A stretch of 64,000 bases of DNA. Source: Chondrilla cf. caribensis (Eukaryota; Porifera; Demospongiae; Chondrillida; Chondrillidae). The position numbers were made by a program, and so were the translations under genes. Below the pieces are notes generated by a model. That model did not search any database. It saw nothing but the letters and a program-made list of their open reading frames with translations, and was not told the DNA's origin. The stretch lies in assembly GCA_964020155.1 (NCBI GenBank), contig OZ026563.1, positions 2,705,440-2,769,439 of the forward strand, read 5' to 3'. Of this stretch, positions 38,857 to 50,772 are shown piece after piece. How positions within the stretch are numbered: position 1 is the stretch's first letter; every line of letters begins with the position of its first letter.

Positions 38857-39760
38857 TGTTTTGTGGTCATATTATTATGATTTTAATAATAATAATATTA
38901 TAATAACTTATATACTGCATGAGAAATTTGAAGGAAATTTCCGCGGCAGGACCGACATTATAGATTATATTCATATGTATCAATTCGACACTCACATAAT
39001 TATATATGGAGCCTTACTTGGAGATAACAGATTGATCATTTGTGTGAACAATTGCGAATTTAGAATTTCAAGATAGAGCAATTTTACGAAATTTGTAGGG
39101 TTTTACAGTATTTGGTCACTAAGTATAGCATAACCTGTATTAAAGACCACCTCTACACACAGACCATCTGTCCTATAATGAAGGAACCACTCTTGAACCA
39201 TCTAGTTCCTAAATAATATACTCTCAAGGACACTGATACACCCGGCCTGTTTGAACCGTACCTGTATACCTAGACAACATCTTCTTGGTCTACTGGGTGG
39301 TCTTTACAGGCAGGTTCTACTGTACACTGTGAGGATCGTGTCTGTTTACAAAGATACGCTTTAAAAGTACCTACCACTTTGAGCCTTTCCCAGAGTTGCG
39401 CACGCGCTATCTGGCAATGAAGATCCATTCGAAGCTAACAAGTCTACCACCCTTCATCGTATGTCAACGGAGAGGGTCGAGGTTATAAAAACCAATTCAA
39501 ACATACTTGTATAGTCGTGATACATGTGTTTGTGTAGGGCTGATAATGGTATGGTGGCGGGCCTCTGATCTCAGCGTTACCTAGGATATTGCGGTTTGAG
39601 GGCACCTGTTGTACTACACTCGATACAAGTGTATTATTATAAGCAGGCTAGTGTACGTGTCTGTCACTAATACTGACTGCGGTATCGACCAGTTCGGAAA
39701 ATAGCGCTACGCCGTAAGTGGACCGTAGAGGGAGAGAGAGTGAATAAACAGTTATTACAG
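38857..39760. other. intergenic between ETF1 and integrin beta
   Basis: It contains MITE-like element C (39104-39324) and, near 39330-39760, less AT-rich sequence that probably carries the integrin promoter and 5' UTR. No other coding exon was recognised. Confidence 0.6.
39104..39324. repeat. MITE-like element C
   Basis: About 220 bp. The left end has TACAGTA then AACCTGTATTAAAGACCACC, and the right end, read inverted, TACAGTAGAACCTGCCTGTA followed by AAGACCACCC. The ends are imperfect inverted repeats of about 25-30 bp. Non-coding, single copy in this window. Confidence 0.65.
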
Positions 39761-42700
39761 ATGGAGATGAGGACCGGCCTTGTTAAAGGGAGTGGTTTGT
39801 TGTACGTGGTCGTTTGTTTTGTAGGTGAGTGTACCAATCTACATAAACCATTGTGCCCGTGCCGTGTTTATGGGCCGTTGGAGATTAACGTTTTTTTTGT
39901 TTCTGTCAGCGTCCAAGAACGGGCTACAAACGACCCAACCGAGGGACTCTTGATCTTAGATAGGTACTAATTCAGTATCGAACGTCCCTACGCCCAAACT
40001 TGGTTATGTTTTAGTCCACTCTCCAGCAGCCGCCTGGGGTCTTTGATTTCTACAGGCCTTGTGTGTTGTTTGCCTTTAGATCGCCTTCCATGCAGCCCCG
40101 TGGACAGGCTGTAGAGAAGCGAATTACAGTGTGATGACTAACAATGATACAGAGTGGCGAAGCTTCAGAATTTTATGTCGCCAATTACCTTCAAAAAAGA
40201 CGCGGGCTTTGAATTTCAAGCCGAATAGTCTGGCAGTGGAGTTCGTACAAACCCAACGACCCCCTCATACTAATTGGCCTCAGTATGTAGCAAAGAATGT
40301 TATGCATCTGTCTGTATGAGCATTTTCAGGCAACTCCTTTATCACAACTGATTACAGTACCGATTGTTACTATTTTGCTGTATTCATTGTGTGCCTCACT
40401 GCTCAGCTGTCTGCTGCTGTTGGTGTCAGGGTTGTTATATTCAAGGCACGTCCCACCCATTCCAACTGCCCATGCATTGTCCCGACAATCTCTACGTTGT
40501 TATTTTACTCTGTTAAGTTCATCCTTGTCCCATTTTGATGTTTTGCTGTTGTTACATCTTCAGCATATGCCTCAGCTGTTGATCCCTGCAATGAATTCGA
40601 AAGTTGTGGACAATGTATTCAGTCAAACAACCTATGTGGCTGGTGCCAGAGTTATCCAGTGGTGAGTTAGATGTGGTTGAAACCAGTACTAGCATGTGCT
40701 TTATTCCTGTTTCCTAGGTGATTCCCTTCCATCATTGTCTTTTGTTTCATATTCTATACATCTAGCTATTATGAAACAAAATGTAATAACATTTATAATG
40801 ATAATAACATTCCATGCTACATGCTTCAGTTGGTGATAATGTCATAGTATGATGTGATAGTGGTCATGATATATCATTACAGACAGGTGTCAGTACATTT
40901 GATGCAGCTTTTAATGAAATTTTAAGAAATGACATATTTGTACTGTGTGTTGATAGGTACTTAGAGCACTTGCAAACATGTTGAAAAAGATACCAATGAT
41001 GCCCTTTGACAATGGCGCTTCCTGTGCATGGAATAGTAAGGTTTAACTTCCCCATTAATGAGGGTGAATTATGTATACTAAACTCACATAACATACATGT
41101 ACATACAGTATGTGCTTGAACTTTAAACTGTGCATAGAAATTGCTAATGTGCTTGAGAGATGATGTACATCTTGAATGTTAACCTGTCAGATATTATGTA
41201 CATCAGATGTTGGTGAGAATAATATGTAACACCAGTCTCAAATAAGCTAGGTGTGAGTTCACAAGAATAGATATAATATTGTAAGTAATCAGGTTGGACT
41301 AAATATTTTGTCATAATATTATATCTATTCTTGTGAACACACACCTAGCTTATTTGAGAATTATGCTACATATTATTCTCACCAACATCTGATGTACATA
41401 ATATCTGACTGGGTAACAGATCTAGATCAGTGCTATGTCTTAATCTTCTGGAGGATTTATAATCAAGGAGACCAAAGTAACACAATTTGGCAGTGGTTTT
41501 ATCATCGAAATAAATAGATTGAAATGATTATTCACATAATCCACAGTCTTGTGTGATGTAAAATGTGTTACATGTATTTACGCACATTGAATACTATGAT
41601 TTCTCCTGTTTCAGAATTCTACCTTACCTCGTTGCCTTTCGCTAGCCAACACTCCATGCCAAGATTTTGTATACCCCAAGAGCAATATCACTTCAAAAGA
41701 GGTATGTAAAGAATTCCAATAACACAGTAGTGCCCATAATATGTCACTGGATGGATATACATATTTATGTAGTATGTTCTGTCCACACCTTTTGTTTTCA
41801 AACCGTGAATTATGTGTACTTATTCCACAAGATGTACAAGGTAATATAGGGAGTTGTTTTTCAAAACATATTGGGTTTTATAGGAGGAAGATTTTGGAGA
41901 TGTGCAACAGATCAAGCCGCAAAGAGTGTCTGTAGACCTTCGTGTTGGTGAGATTGCCTTGCATTACAAGGTATTGGATGTTGAATTTTACTTTGAACTT
42001 CATCCATACCGGCTGCAGGAGATCCATTTGAACTGGGCTTCACCATTAGACCGTCGCGTAGTTATCCCCTAGATCTATACTTTCTGATAGATTATTCGGG
42101 ATCATTGGTAGACTTCATTGATGCACTGAAGAACCTCACCCAAGATTTGTGTGAGTATTGTCTCTCATGACCATTTGGTTTGCATGTTCGAACTACGTAT
42201 GTTGTTTGCATTTTGTAGCCTCAACACTAAGGAATATATCTGATAACTCCAGAGTGGGCCTTGGCATATTTGTAGACAAACCCGTGAAACCCTTCATGAA
42301 CACTCATCCTGTTAGGTAACTGCACTAGACTATGGTATTTGATATAGACCACAGCAATTCTCTGTATGTACCTCTATTGTTCTTATCCTACATACATACT
42401 GTATGTGTATGTGGTGTACTTCGGTAGAGTGGTCCTGGTGGTATGTAGTTCATATGTAATAACCCAAATAGTGGTGAGGGATTAGTTTTGCAGTTTCTGG
42501 GAATTGTGCCAATTTTTGAAGTTGAATAATTGAATGTAAAATTATCAGATTAAAGGAAATAATTATAAATTGCAAGTGTAATAAAAGTGAATATTAAAAA
42601 TTGAACATGTAAGTTGTTTCATTTTTGAGAAATAAACAATAGGATAGATTAGACCAATTAGACTAGATGTAGTATTGAAGATAATTAACACAATTACTAA

Positions 42701-45700
42701 AAATCAATAGGATATACGTATGTATAGAAGGATTAAAGAAGATTCAAGATCTTGAAGGAAAGTTCCACAGGAGAGACTATTTTCTGTAATGTCTTTGAAT
42801 GGACTAGTTGACTGACGTTTAAGCCTTTGTAATCCCTAATGATGCATTTACGCAATGAACATTCGATTTTCTAAGTGTGTACAGTACTTGCTATTCTACA
42901 ATTACTGTTGTGAGTCCACTCTTATTACTTTAGTGGGACACAAATTTTCAGCTTTATCCATGTCTTGAATTTTACCAGCAACACGAGCAAGCTCATCGTG
43001 AGTTCGTTACTTATATCTGTACACTACTGCTGGACTAACAAGCATAAATGCACGTTTGTTTGTGTTCATGTTCTGAAGGATGCTCTTTCGGAGAGAAACG
43101 CAACTACAAATCTTGATAACCCCGAAGGTTTACTGGATGGTTTGATGCAGGCTGCTGTCTGTGACAATGTTAGCAATGCATTCATGTTGTGTTATGCAAC
43201 CAAATAGAGATTACCAATGCTTTCCATACATACGTATGTTAGGAAATTGGCTGGAGGAAAGAGGGTAGACGGTTGATATTCAGTTTAACTGATGCTGCTT
43301 TTAAGACTGCTGGACATGGCAAAGTAAGGAAATAACTTTGAGTATATCATTGTATGTATCCCGATTGGTGATATTGTCACTTAAGATCAAAGGGACCGAC
43401 TGGAGTACATTCGCGATGTACTGGGGTACAACACTGAACCTATTAGTGATGTACCCCGGTTTTTAAGTGACTGGTATTAATTAGTCAACAGCCATTGTTA
43501 TGTGCCCATTGTGTATTCTTGGCTCGAGCCATTCTTCGACGTTCTCAACGGGGTTTAAAAAGGTTGTTTCTCGGATTTTCTATTAGAAGAAGCCATAACC
43601 GTTGCTTCGTTCGTTCGGTAAGTATTCTAAGCATCGTTGGTTTGGCAAGTTTCCTCGTTCGTTCTGCAAATACTCTGAAAGTCGTTGGTTCGGCAAGTTT
43701 CTTTGTTCGTTCGGTAAATACTCTGAAACTCGTTGGTTCGATGAGTTTCTTGGTTCGCTCGGTAAATATTCCAAGGCTCGTGGATTCGGCCATTTTCCTC
43801 GTTCGTTCGAAAAGTTGTCCTGACGCTCGTTGGTTCGGGAAGTACGGGCGGCCAAGAAGCCATCTGAATTGGTTGATAGCCACCTCCAGCTCTTTGAGAA
43901 AATCGTCTTTTTCGATGTCGTGAACGACATCCATCTCCGCTACTCGTAATCGTGCTATCGAACGGGATACATAATAGTTGTACCCCGCTTTTGGTCGGTA
44001 CATGGGAATGTACTGAGCCGATATCAGTTAATTAACCTCGGGCTGCGCCCTCGGTTAATTAACTGATATCCGCTCAGTACATTTCCCATGTACCGACCAA
44101 AAGCGGGGTACAACTATTACTTGTCACTACTAGTCAACTTCATGATGATAGAGAATTGCATGCATACTGTATTCGATATGTCATGGAAGCAATTGGCGGA
44201 AGCTTTTGTATACGTGGTTTGTCCATCTCGTATATTTCACATCCAAAGGTTTTGGGGTTTGTCAATAATTCCTACATGTGGAATTGTCATCTAACACTAC
44301 TGATTACATCAGCCATGCTAGAGTTCATAATCATAATGTGAAGTATAAGTGTATGTATGTACAGTCAAACTTGCTTAGTAGGTACCTTGAAGGGCACACC
44401 AAATCTGTACTTCTTATCAGAGTTACTTACTATCAGTAATGCTTGACTTAGTGTACACAGGCTAGGGACTAAGTGAGGTGTACTCACTACCTAAAAGAAT
44501 GTACTAACTCGGGCACTCACTAAGCAAGTTGCACTGTAAATCAACAATACAGCTCATTCAAACCAGTACGTATGTGTTAACCTACGTACATACGTATGTA
44601 TATAGTACTGTACAATGTTTTATATACCGACTTTGATGTATCCCATCGTATAATGATCTACGTATGTACGTATCTGTACATTAGTATACAGGGATACTGA
44701 CTCCTAATGATGGACAATGTCACCTTCAAGACAATGAATATACTGCCGCAACAGAATATGTAAGCTAGAGTTTTGTGCATATGATATTATGGACAATGTA
44801 TGTATTTATGGTGTATTAACAGGGGAATGAGTCACACCTAGGTATACGAAATCACACCACTGATTTAGGTAATATTGTGTTTATCACTGATTATATTGTG
44901 GACACCAGGACTTGGTAGGTTGAATGGATCAAGTTGTGTGTACGTTTTATTGAGGCCAGTGTAGTTTACAACCAGAATGATGCTCCTCCTATCACATGCA
45001 ACTTTTCAGCTGTCTCAAAATGCATAATATACGTACTCCTTCCCTATCGCCCAAACCTTGAATTTGACTTCGTAGCTTTAAGTGTAGCCTCACTTCAGTC
45101 TTATTACTCTTATCTCCCTTTTTACATTGCATGCACACAGCATAGAGACTCACTGTCATTCATAGAATTGTGTCACATGACAGTATAAATAGCACCCACC
45201 ATACAGGGTGCTACTATTATCAATAGAAAGTAGTGACTTACATATGCTCCGTAGAATATGGTACTTACAGAGTGAAGTGTCTTTACATGTGTGTACATAC
45301 TATACATGCTTACGTGAAAGATCTGTTGAGTTCAATGATGTGCTTTTATTCATCTACAATTGTAGGACTATGCATCTGTGGGTCATCTTGGAAAAGTGTT
45401 TGCTGAGAAAGAAATCATCTCATTGCTTGGTGTGCCAGGAATAAGTCAGTCCAATATTCAAAACTATCATAAAGTAAGTATGATAGTTTGTATAGTTACG
45501 TATGTTTAAGAAAGAGGGAATAATAATATATTTAATTTGTTTTGTAGAGTCTTGCGGAAGCATTGGAAGGCGCAAGAAAAGTTTCCATAACCAATGAAAA
45601 TGTTGTTCAGCGAATTGACGAGATCTACAGAGTTAGACATTGATAACCTGAATGTCATGGCGGGCTTTTATTACTGTTGCCCCATGTCCTTGTAGGATCT

Positions 45701-48700
45701 AAGTGCTGCGGTACGTGCTGAGCTTCAAACAAATGTTGACGGCCTCGATGTGAAGATTGAATTGAAGAATTGTTCGGGAGAGAGTAAAGGGTGAGTCACA
45801 ATGTTCTGTGGACAGTAATGTTTCAAGATCATTTTTGTATATGTTCAATGAAAGTACATATATATGCCATGAATTAGTGATTACAATGAATACACATATT
45901 TCTTTGAGGTTCTTACAGTTTGTTATATCACATTATTGTTTATGGACATATAAGAATTTGTACTACTAATAATGTGTAGTATGATCAGTCACAGTTTCCC
46001 ACTTATACAGACAGACTTCTTTGTGATGTCACCCCTGTTTCCTGTTTCCTTAAGGGTTAGCTAAGTAATTATTGCAGTTGATGTCATAATTGTATGTACT
46101 TGGGGTATATCTGACCACAAAATGTTCTTTTTTTCAGACGTCGCATGTATGTAATGTGTCATAGCGAAAAAAGTCCAACTGTGCACAATGTGAAATCGAT
46201 CCTTTCTTCCCATTATGATAGCAGAAAGAAACTATTCACATACATAGATTGTACGTATATGATTCATGTGTTGTTTCTATGAACTGTGTATGATAAACGC
46301 ATACACATATTTGAAAAAAGACTATGTAGATGGTATGTTGGAAAATAACACTGAATTTCTGAAAGTTTGATTGTTTTCCTGTACATTATGTACATACACA
46401 ATCATTTTTACCATGATTGACTGTATATATCTAAAATCTTACCCTGTAGTGATGAATGTGTAGGAGCACTTTTCGAGCAAGAGGTGTGTACACAACTAAC
46501 ATAGCTGATGTAGTGTTGAATATGATACTCTGTGAAGTGACTGCCTTTATGCTTGACATGGCTACAGGTTGACTTTATTGCTACATTCACTGCAATGAAT
46601 TGTACAGATGAACTACAAAGAGGCACAGAGTGAGTAATAAACTTGAATTGTGTTTTCTGTTCACTTTCAATTAGACCTCCGTGATAATTGTGATAATACG
46701 TTTGTTGTTCTTTTTACAATCATGATAATGCTAATGAGTTGAGTATCATGATGATAACACTTCCTCCATTGGCACCTCTTCTTTATTGACAGGGTTGTTA
46801 TTCGTTCACTCTTCTTCGGCACCATCACTGTGAACGTTCGGGTCATTTGCAGTTGTCAGTGTGAAAGTGAAAAGGTGCGTATGTGAAGTCTGGTGTTGCT
46901 GAAGTGAAGATAGGCTCTATCAATTTGTATGTTTTAAGGTAGAAACTGGGGGTTGAGTGAGTTTTTTCATATGATTCCAGACTTTGTGACAAACATTGCA
47001 CATGTTGCAACATAATCTTTTGTATCTAGTAAAATTTGATTTTTCCGTGTTTCATTACCCTATTCAGCCTATTACCAACAGTGAAGAATGCTCAAATAAG
47101 GGTAAACTTGTTTGTGGAGTGTGCGAGTGTGATCAATCAAGGTAAGTCTGATTCAATATATTGTAAGTGTATACCTTGTACTTACCAGTTGTTTTTTCCA
47201 TTTTAACTTATTCTCAAAGCTATGGCTCATTCTGTCAGTGTGATACAGTTGAGAACGTTACAAATCCAGATTGCCCGTAAGTATGCTCTCTAACCGAGAT
47301 ATACATACATAGGTCTGTTATGCATACCTGTGTTCTGCTGTGTACTCTGCAGGATCAACAACGGCAAAACGTGTTCTGGCTTTGGAACATGTGAATGTGG
47401 TATATGTAAATGTGATGAGGTAAATACAATAAACTTTTCATGTCAGTATGTACATAACATATGTATGTACATATGTATTTATGTATGTACATTATGGAAT
47501 ATAACCTCAACGTGTACAAACCTATTCTGCAGGATTATTATGGAGATGCTTGTGAATGTAATAATGCAAATTGTCCACTTGCTCTGGAGACGAGAACGAT
47601 ATGCAATGGTGATCATTACTGCAGTGTTCAAATGATTCTAGATTGGTTTGATCCATTGTGATTATTGTTCTGCTGTTCTTGCCACCATAGGCCAAACATG
47701 TAATTGTAACAAGTGTGAGTGTGACAGTGGGTACACTGGGGATGCGTGTGACTGCTCGACATCCCAAGACAGGTGTATGCAAAATGGAACCACTACTTTG
47801 GTAGGCTTTACTCACAATCTTAACATTGCACGGTCTCACGTGATTTAAGCACATTTCTTTTTATGCAGTGTAACGATCAAGGGGATTGTCAATGCAATGA
47901 ATGTATGTGTAGAAATGGCTATGGAGGGACTCTTTGTGAAGTTTGTGTGGATGGAGAGGTGAGTATACATATGTATGCATGTAGTCTATGGGCTGGTGTG
48001 TTGGTGGTTTTGAATTCACATCAAAGGCACAGTGATTGGCTCAATTACATACCTAGTGTAGAGCTGTTATCCTATAGTACTATCTCATGTATTTCTGGTG
48101 ATAATTTAGTCTAAATAGTGATTACTTCACCCCTCTGCTATTCAACATATTTGCCCTTATATCCGATTAGTGCAATAAAATGCAATATATTGTATTGTAT
48201 GAGCCATAATAAATGTTGTCACAGATGAGCTCCATCCACCAAGTTTGCAATATTCTTCACTTGTGAAAATTCATAACATACTATATTTTATTAATGTTTC
48301 AACAAATCAGTGATAAGTAATTTGTTGCTATTCTTGAGAGTATACCGTTACTGTATAGTGTTCAAATGTACTCGTTAACTGATAAATTCATAGAGTTCAA
48401 AGGTTGGGTTCTTTGAGTCACTCGCAGTCTTGTATTACATACTCACTCTGATAATTGCAGACAATATCAACTACAAAATGATGGATACAGTGTACGTATA
48501 TGATAACATTTACGTATCTGAAATAATTATAAGTATAATATCATTTTCCCTTGCAGCAATGTGCCTTGCAGTGTACCTCGTTCACGGATTGTGTGTCCTG
48601 TCATACTGACATTAGGGACCAGACTGTTGTTCACATTGGTTCTGATCAGTGCAGTAGTGTTTGCGGGGCAAACACAACAGTTGAGTTGATAGAAGCTCCG

Positions 48701-50734
48701 CCCAGCTCTGCTACCTACAGTTTGAATGGTGAGTACAGGCTACACCATTTCATAGTAGTTTTGGACAATTATTCAGTTATCATACTAGTCTGGTTCCCAG
48801 ACCCAATTTTTGAGGCCATTTTATAGCTTCTGGAAAAGTGGGCCTGGTATCCAGCTTCACTATCCTTGGCTATTGATTGTATTTTACCTTGTGGTTCTCA
48901 TATAAAAACAATTACTTCTAATTTCCATTGTTATTCAAATGGCAATGAATGTCAGGTTTGCATGTGAAGCTACTCAGACTGTTGTTGAGAAGGCACTATA
49001 TGTGGGTCATTTTAGGCCATGGATGGCTTGTTGCTCACTTGTGAACACGGCTGTTATAACATTAGTTGTGATACTGTTGAAAAGTAATTGTATTGGCATG
49101 AAATTGATGTTGCAATTATTGTCGTTGTGTAATTGTTGCCTAATATCATACCTATCTTTAGTTTTAGTCGTGTGATATGCGCATCTAATTAGGAAGAAAG
49201 AGTTAAAGCAATTGTTTGAAGGGTTGTTTATCGTATTTTAGCAAATACATATGTACATATCTCTCTTTAGAAAGTGATGACCATCTTATTGTCAATAGTC
49301 TATACAGTAATTGTGATAACTGTTAGTATTTGCAACAGTTAACGTGTGGGATTTAGGACATTGCCAACGTGCTTTACTTAAAATGTGACTACTTCCATTA
49401 CTGTGTAGTATTGCACATTGTTGATAATCTTTGATATGTTAATCTTATGCAGGAAGCCAAGGACATGAATGTTTTCTAGGGAGTGGCAGCTGTACCACTA
49501 TTCGGTTCTTTGCATTCCGTTTCAGTACTCGAACTTCAACTATAATTCATGTTGCCAATAAACCCTTCAGTAAGCTAGTGGCTATATTGTTGAGTTGATT
49601 ATGTCTACCTTCTTATAACGGTTTGTCCTGTTATGTAGACTGTCAACCTAGTGTAGAACCATGGATGATAGCTGTTCCCATTGTAGTCGGACTACTTTTG
49701 CTTGGCATCATCATTTTGATAGCCATCAAGCTCTTCTTAGTTTTGATGGTAAGTGATGTGTGCTCGGTGATTGATAACATTAGATAGTGTTCAGTTGAAA
49801 CCAGCCATATTATGTTCATGGTTATCACTTTGTGTGTTGTTACTGGCATTTTAGATAGCTTTGAATAATAGTCTGCTCTGTACTTACAGTATATCCTATA
49901 ACTATAATCATCATTCCATCATTGGCTAAATACCCAAATGACACCACAGGCAGTTCAGTTTGGTCTAATATCAATCCTCGATAATACATTATAGGAGTTG
50001 TGCATTAAACAACGAATGTTTCAGTTGATTTTGAATTATAGATCCTATGATATGGCCTGTATCTCGGACCTTTGAGAAGTCATAGTTAGATTTCATAGTT
50101 AGAGTCCATTAGTGGGCATATGAATGCATTATATCATATTATCAGGCGGATATGTATTATTGAAAAAATGTTGGAAGGTAGACTTCTGATCAAAGTGATA
50201 TTGTAGTTCTTAATGCTAACTGACTGAGCTGTGCAAGGCTGTGATAGGCAGAGGAGTAAAGGGTGAAGTGGAAATACGTTATGTTCTGTGCTGTCCCTGT
50301 TTTCATTGAATATGTAAGATATTCGTAGTTTTGGGGAGGGGGGAGGATTTGTTCCACTAGGAGCAAGCATTTAGATAACGATATGTAACAGTTGGAAAAG
50401 ACAATGTACTATTTCCACCTATAGAGAATAACAAGTCATATCCCTTGCTTATACTATTACAATTTTAGAGAATATTTACAATGTGTGTACATTGGAGGGG
50501 ACTTACTGACTGTTTCAACTCTTACAGGATTACCTTGAATATCGAAAGTTTGTAAAGGATGTGAAAGATAATACAGTCGGCAATGTAAGTCCCTCTGCAC
50601 TGCTTACATCACATTAATGAGTACTGTGCTGGACTGATCCATCCCTGTCATCCCATGTATCACAGATGATCAACCCGCTGTATACTGCACCCCAGCAACA
50701 GATTGACAACCCCCTTTATAGAGCTGAGCACTAA
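39761..50734 (+). CDS. ITGB: integrin beta subunit
   Basis: Type I membrane adhesion receptor subunit. Twenty-seven coding exons sum to 2,316 bp (771 residues) with phases agreeing throughout: 39761-39824, 40564-40661, 41615-41701, 41884-41947, 42019-42150, 42219-42315, 42934-42997, 43079-43168, 43243-43323, 44685-44759, 45366-45473, 45548-45631, 45696-45790, 46450-46483, 46568-46629, 46793-46874, 47068-47141, 47220-47276, 47353-47419, 47533-47608, 47691-47800, 47869-47958, 48557-48728, 49453-49569, 49639-49748, 50528-50584 and 50666-50734. Order: signal peptide (GLLYVVVCFV), PSI (SCGQCIQSNNLCGWC), beta-I domain with MIDAS DYSGS and NLDNPEGLLDGLMQAAVC, I-EGF cysteine repeats (TCSGFGTCECGICKCDE and others), beta-tail, transmembrane helix (AVPIVVGLLLLGIIILIAI) and a cytoplasmic tail with two NPLY motifs. 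The Cys loop of the specificity-determining region is absent, and the ADMIDAS Asp pair is reduced to one. AATAAA is at 50767. Confidence 0.95.
41186..41409. repeat. foldback element with ~95-bp arms
   Basis: Left arm 41186-41280 and right arm 41315-41409 are inverted copies (GTCAGATATTATGTACATCA at the left end, TGATGTACATAATATCTGAC at the right), separated by about 34 bp. A few mismatches. It lies in the integrin intron between exons 2 and 3. Confidence 0.92.
43545..44003 (-). other. 152-codon ORF with 16-residue repeats inside an integrin intron
   Basis: Antisense ORF starting in the left arm of the hairpin at 43972. The N-terminal half (MYRPKAGYNYY, then EMDVVHDIEKDDFLKELEVA) has no repeats. 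The C-terminal half is 4-5 copies of a 16-residue unit such as RVFTERTKKLAEPTTF, encoded by a 48-bp tandem repeat (about 43610-43815). I do not recognise the family. It could be a fragment of a mobile-element protein or a chance frame kept open by a period divisible by three. Confidence 0.35.
43610..43815. repeat. 48-bp minisatellite, about 4 units
   Basis: Units of the form CGTTCGTTCGGTAAATACTC followed by TGAAACTCGTTGGTTCGGCA and AGTTTCTT recur every 48 bp with 10-25 percent divergence. It lies in the integrin intron 43324-44684. Confidence 0.88.
43972..44119. repeat. 148-bp hairpin element with CCTCGGGCTGCGCCCTCGG core
   Basis: Arms 43972-44035 and 44055-44119 are nearly perfect inverted copies (GTACCCCGCTTTTGGTCGGT / ACCGACCAAAAGCGGGGTAC; GATATCAGTTAATTAA / TTAATTAACTGATATC). 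The 19-bp core at 44036-44054 is almost the reverse complement of the core of the hairpin at 62936-63064. It lies in an integrin intron, adjoining the repeat ORF. Confidence 0.93.
44360..44538. repeat. MITE family B, copy 2 (inverted relative to copy 1)
   Basis: About 179 bp from TACAGTCAAACTTGCTTAGT to TAAGCAAGTTGCACTGTAA. It contains GGTACCTTGAAGGGCACACC and ATCAGTAATGCTTGACTTAG, which match copy 1 at 36512 in reverse. It lies in the same integrin intron as the hairpin at 43972. Confidence 0.85.
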
Positions 50735-50766
50735 TACAATATTTTAGTTCACTCTTCGCATTCACG

Positions 50767-50772
50767 AATAAA
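50767..50772 (+). terminator. polyadenylation signal AATAAA of integrin beta
   Basis: AATAAA 33 bp after the integrin stop codon, in the expected position for a short 3' UTR. Confidence 0.7.

Noticed and set aside
40297..40665. 122-codon ORF with a hydrophobic N-terminus
   Set aside because: It overlaps the integrin PSI exon (40564-40661) in a different frame. The PSI cysteines are in the spliced frame, so this ORF is a shadow.
44823..44868. Exon-like segment GNESHLGIRNHTTDL in the integrin gene
   Set aside because: Joining 44759 directly to 45366 keeps phase and matches other integrins. Including this segment breaks the phase.
47522..47854. Minus-strand 110-codon ORF over integrin EGF exons
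   Set aside because: Antisense shadow of the cysteine-rich exons.
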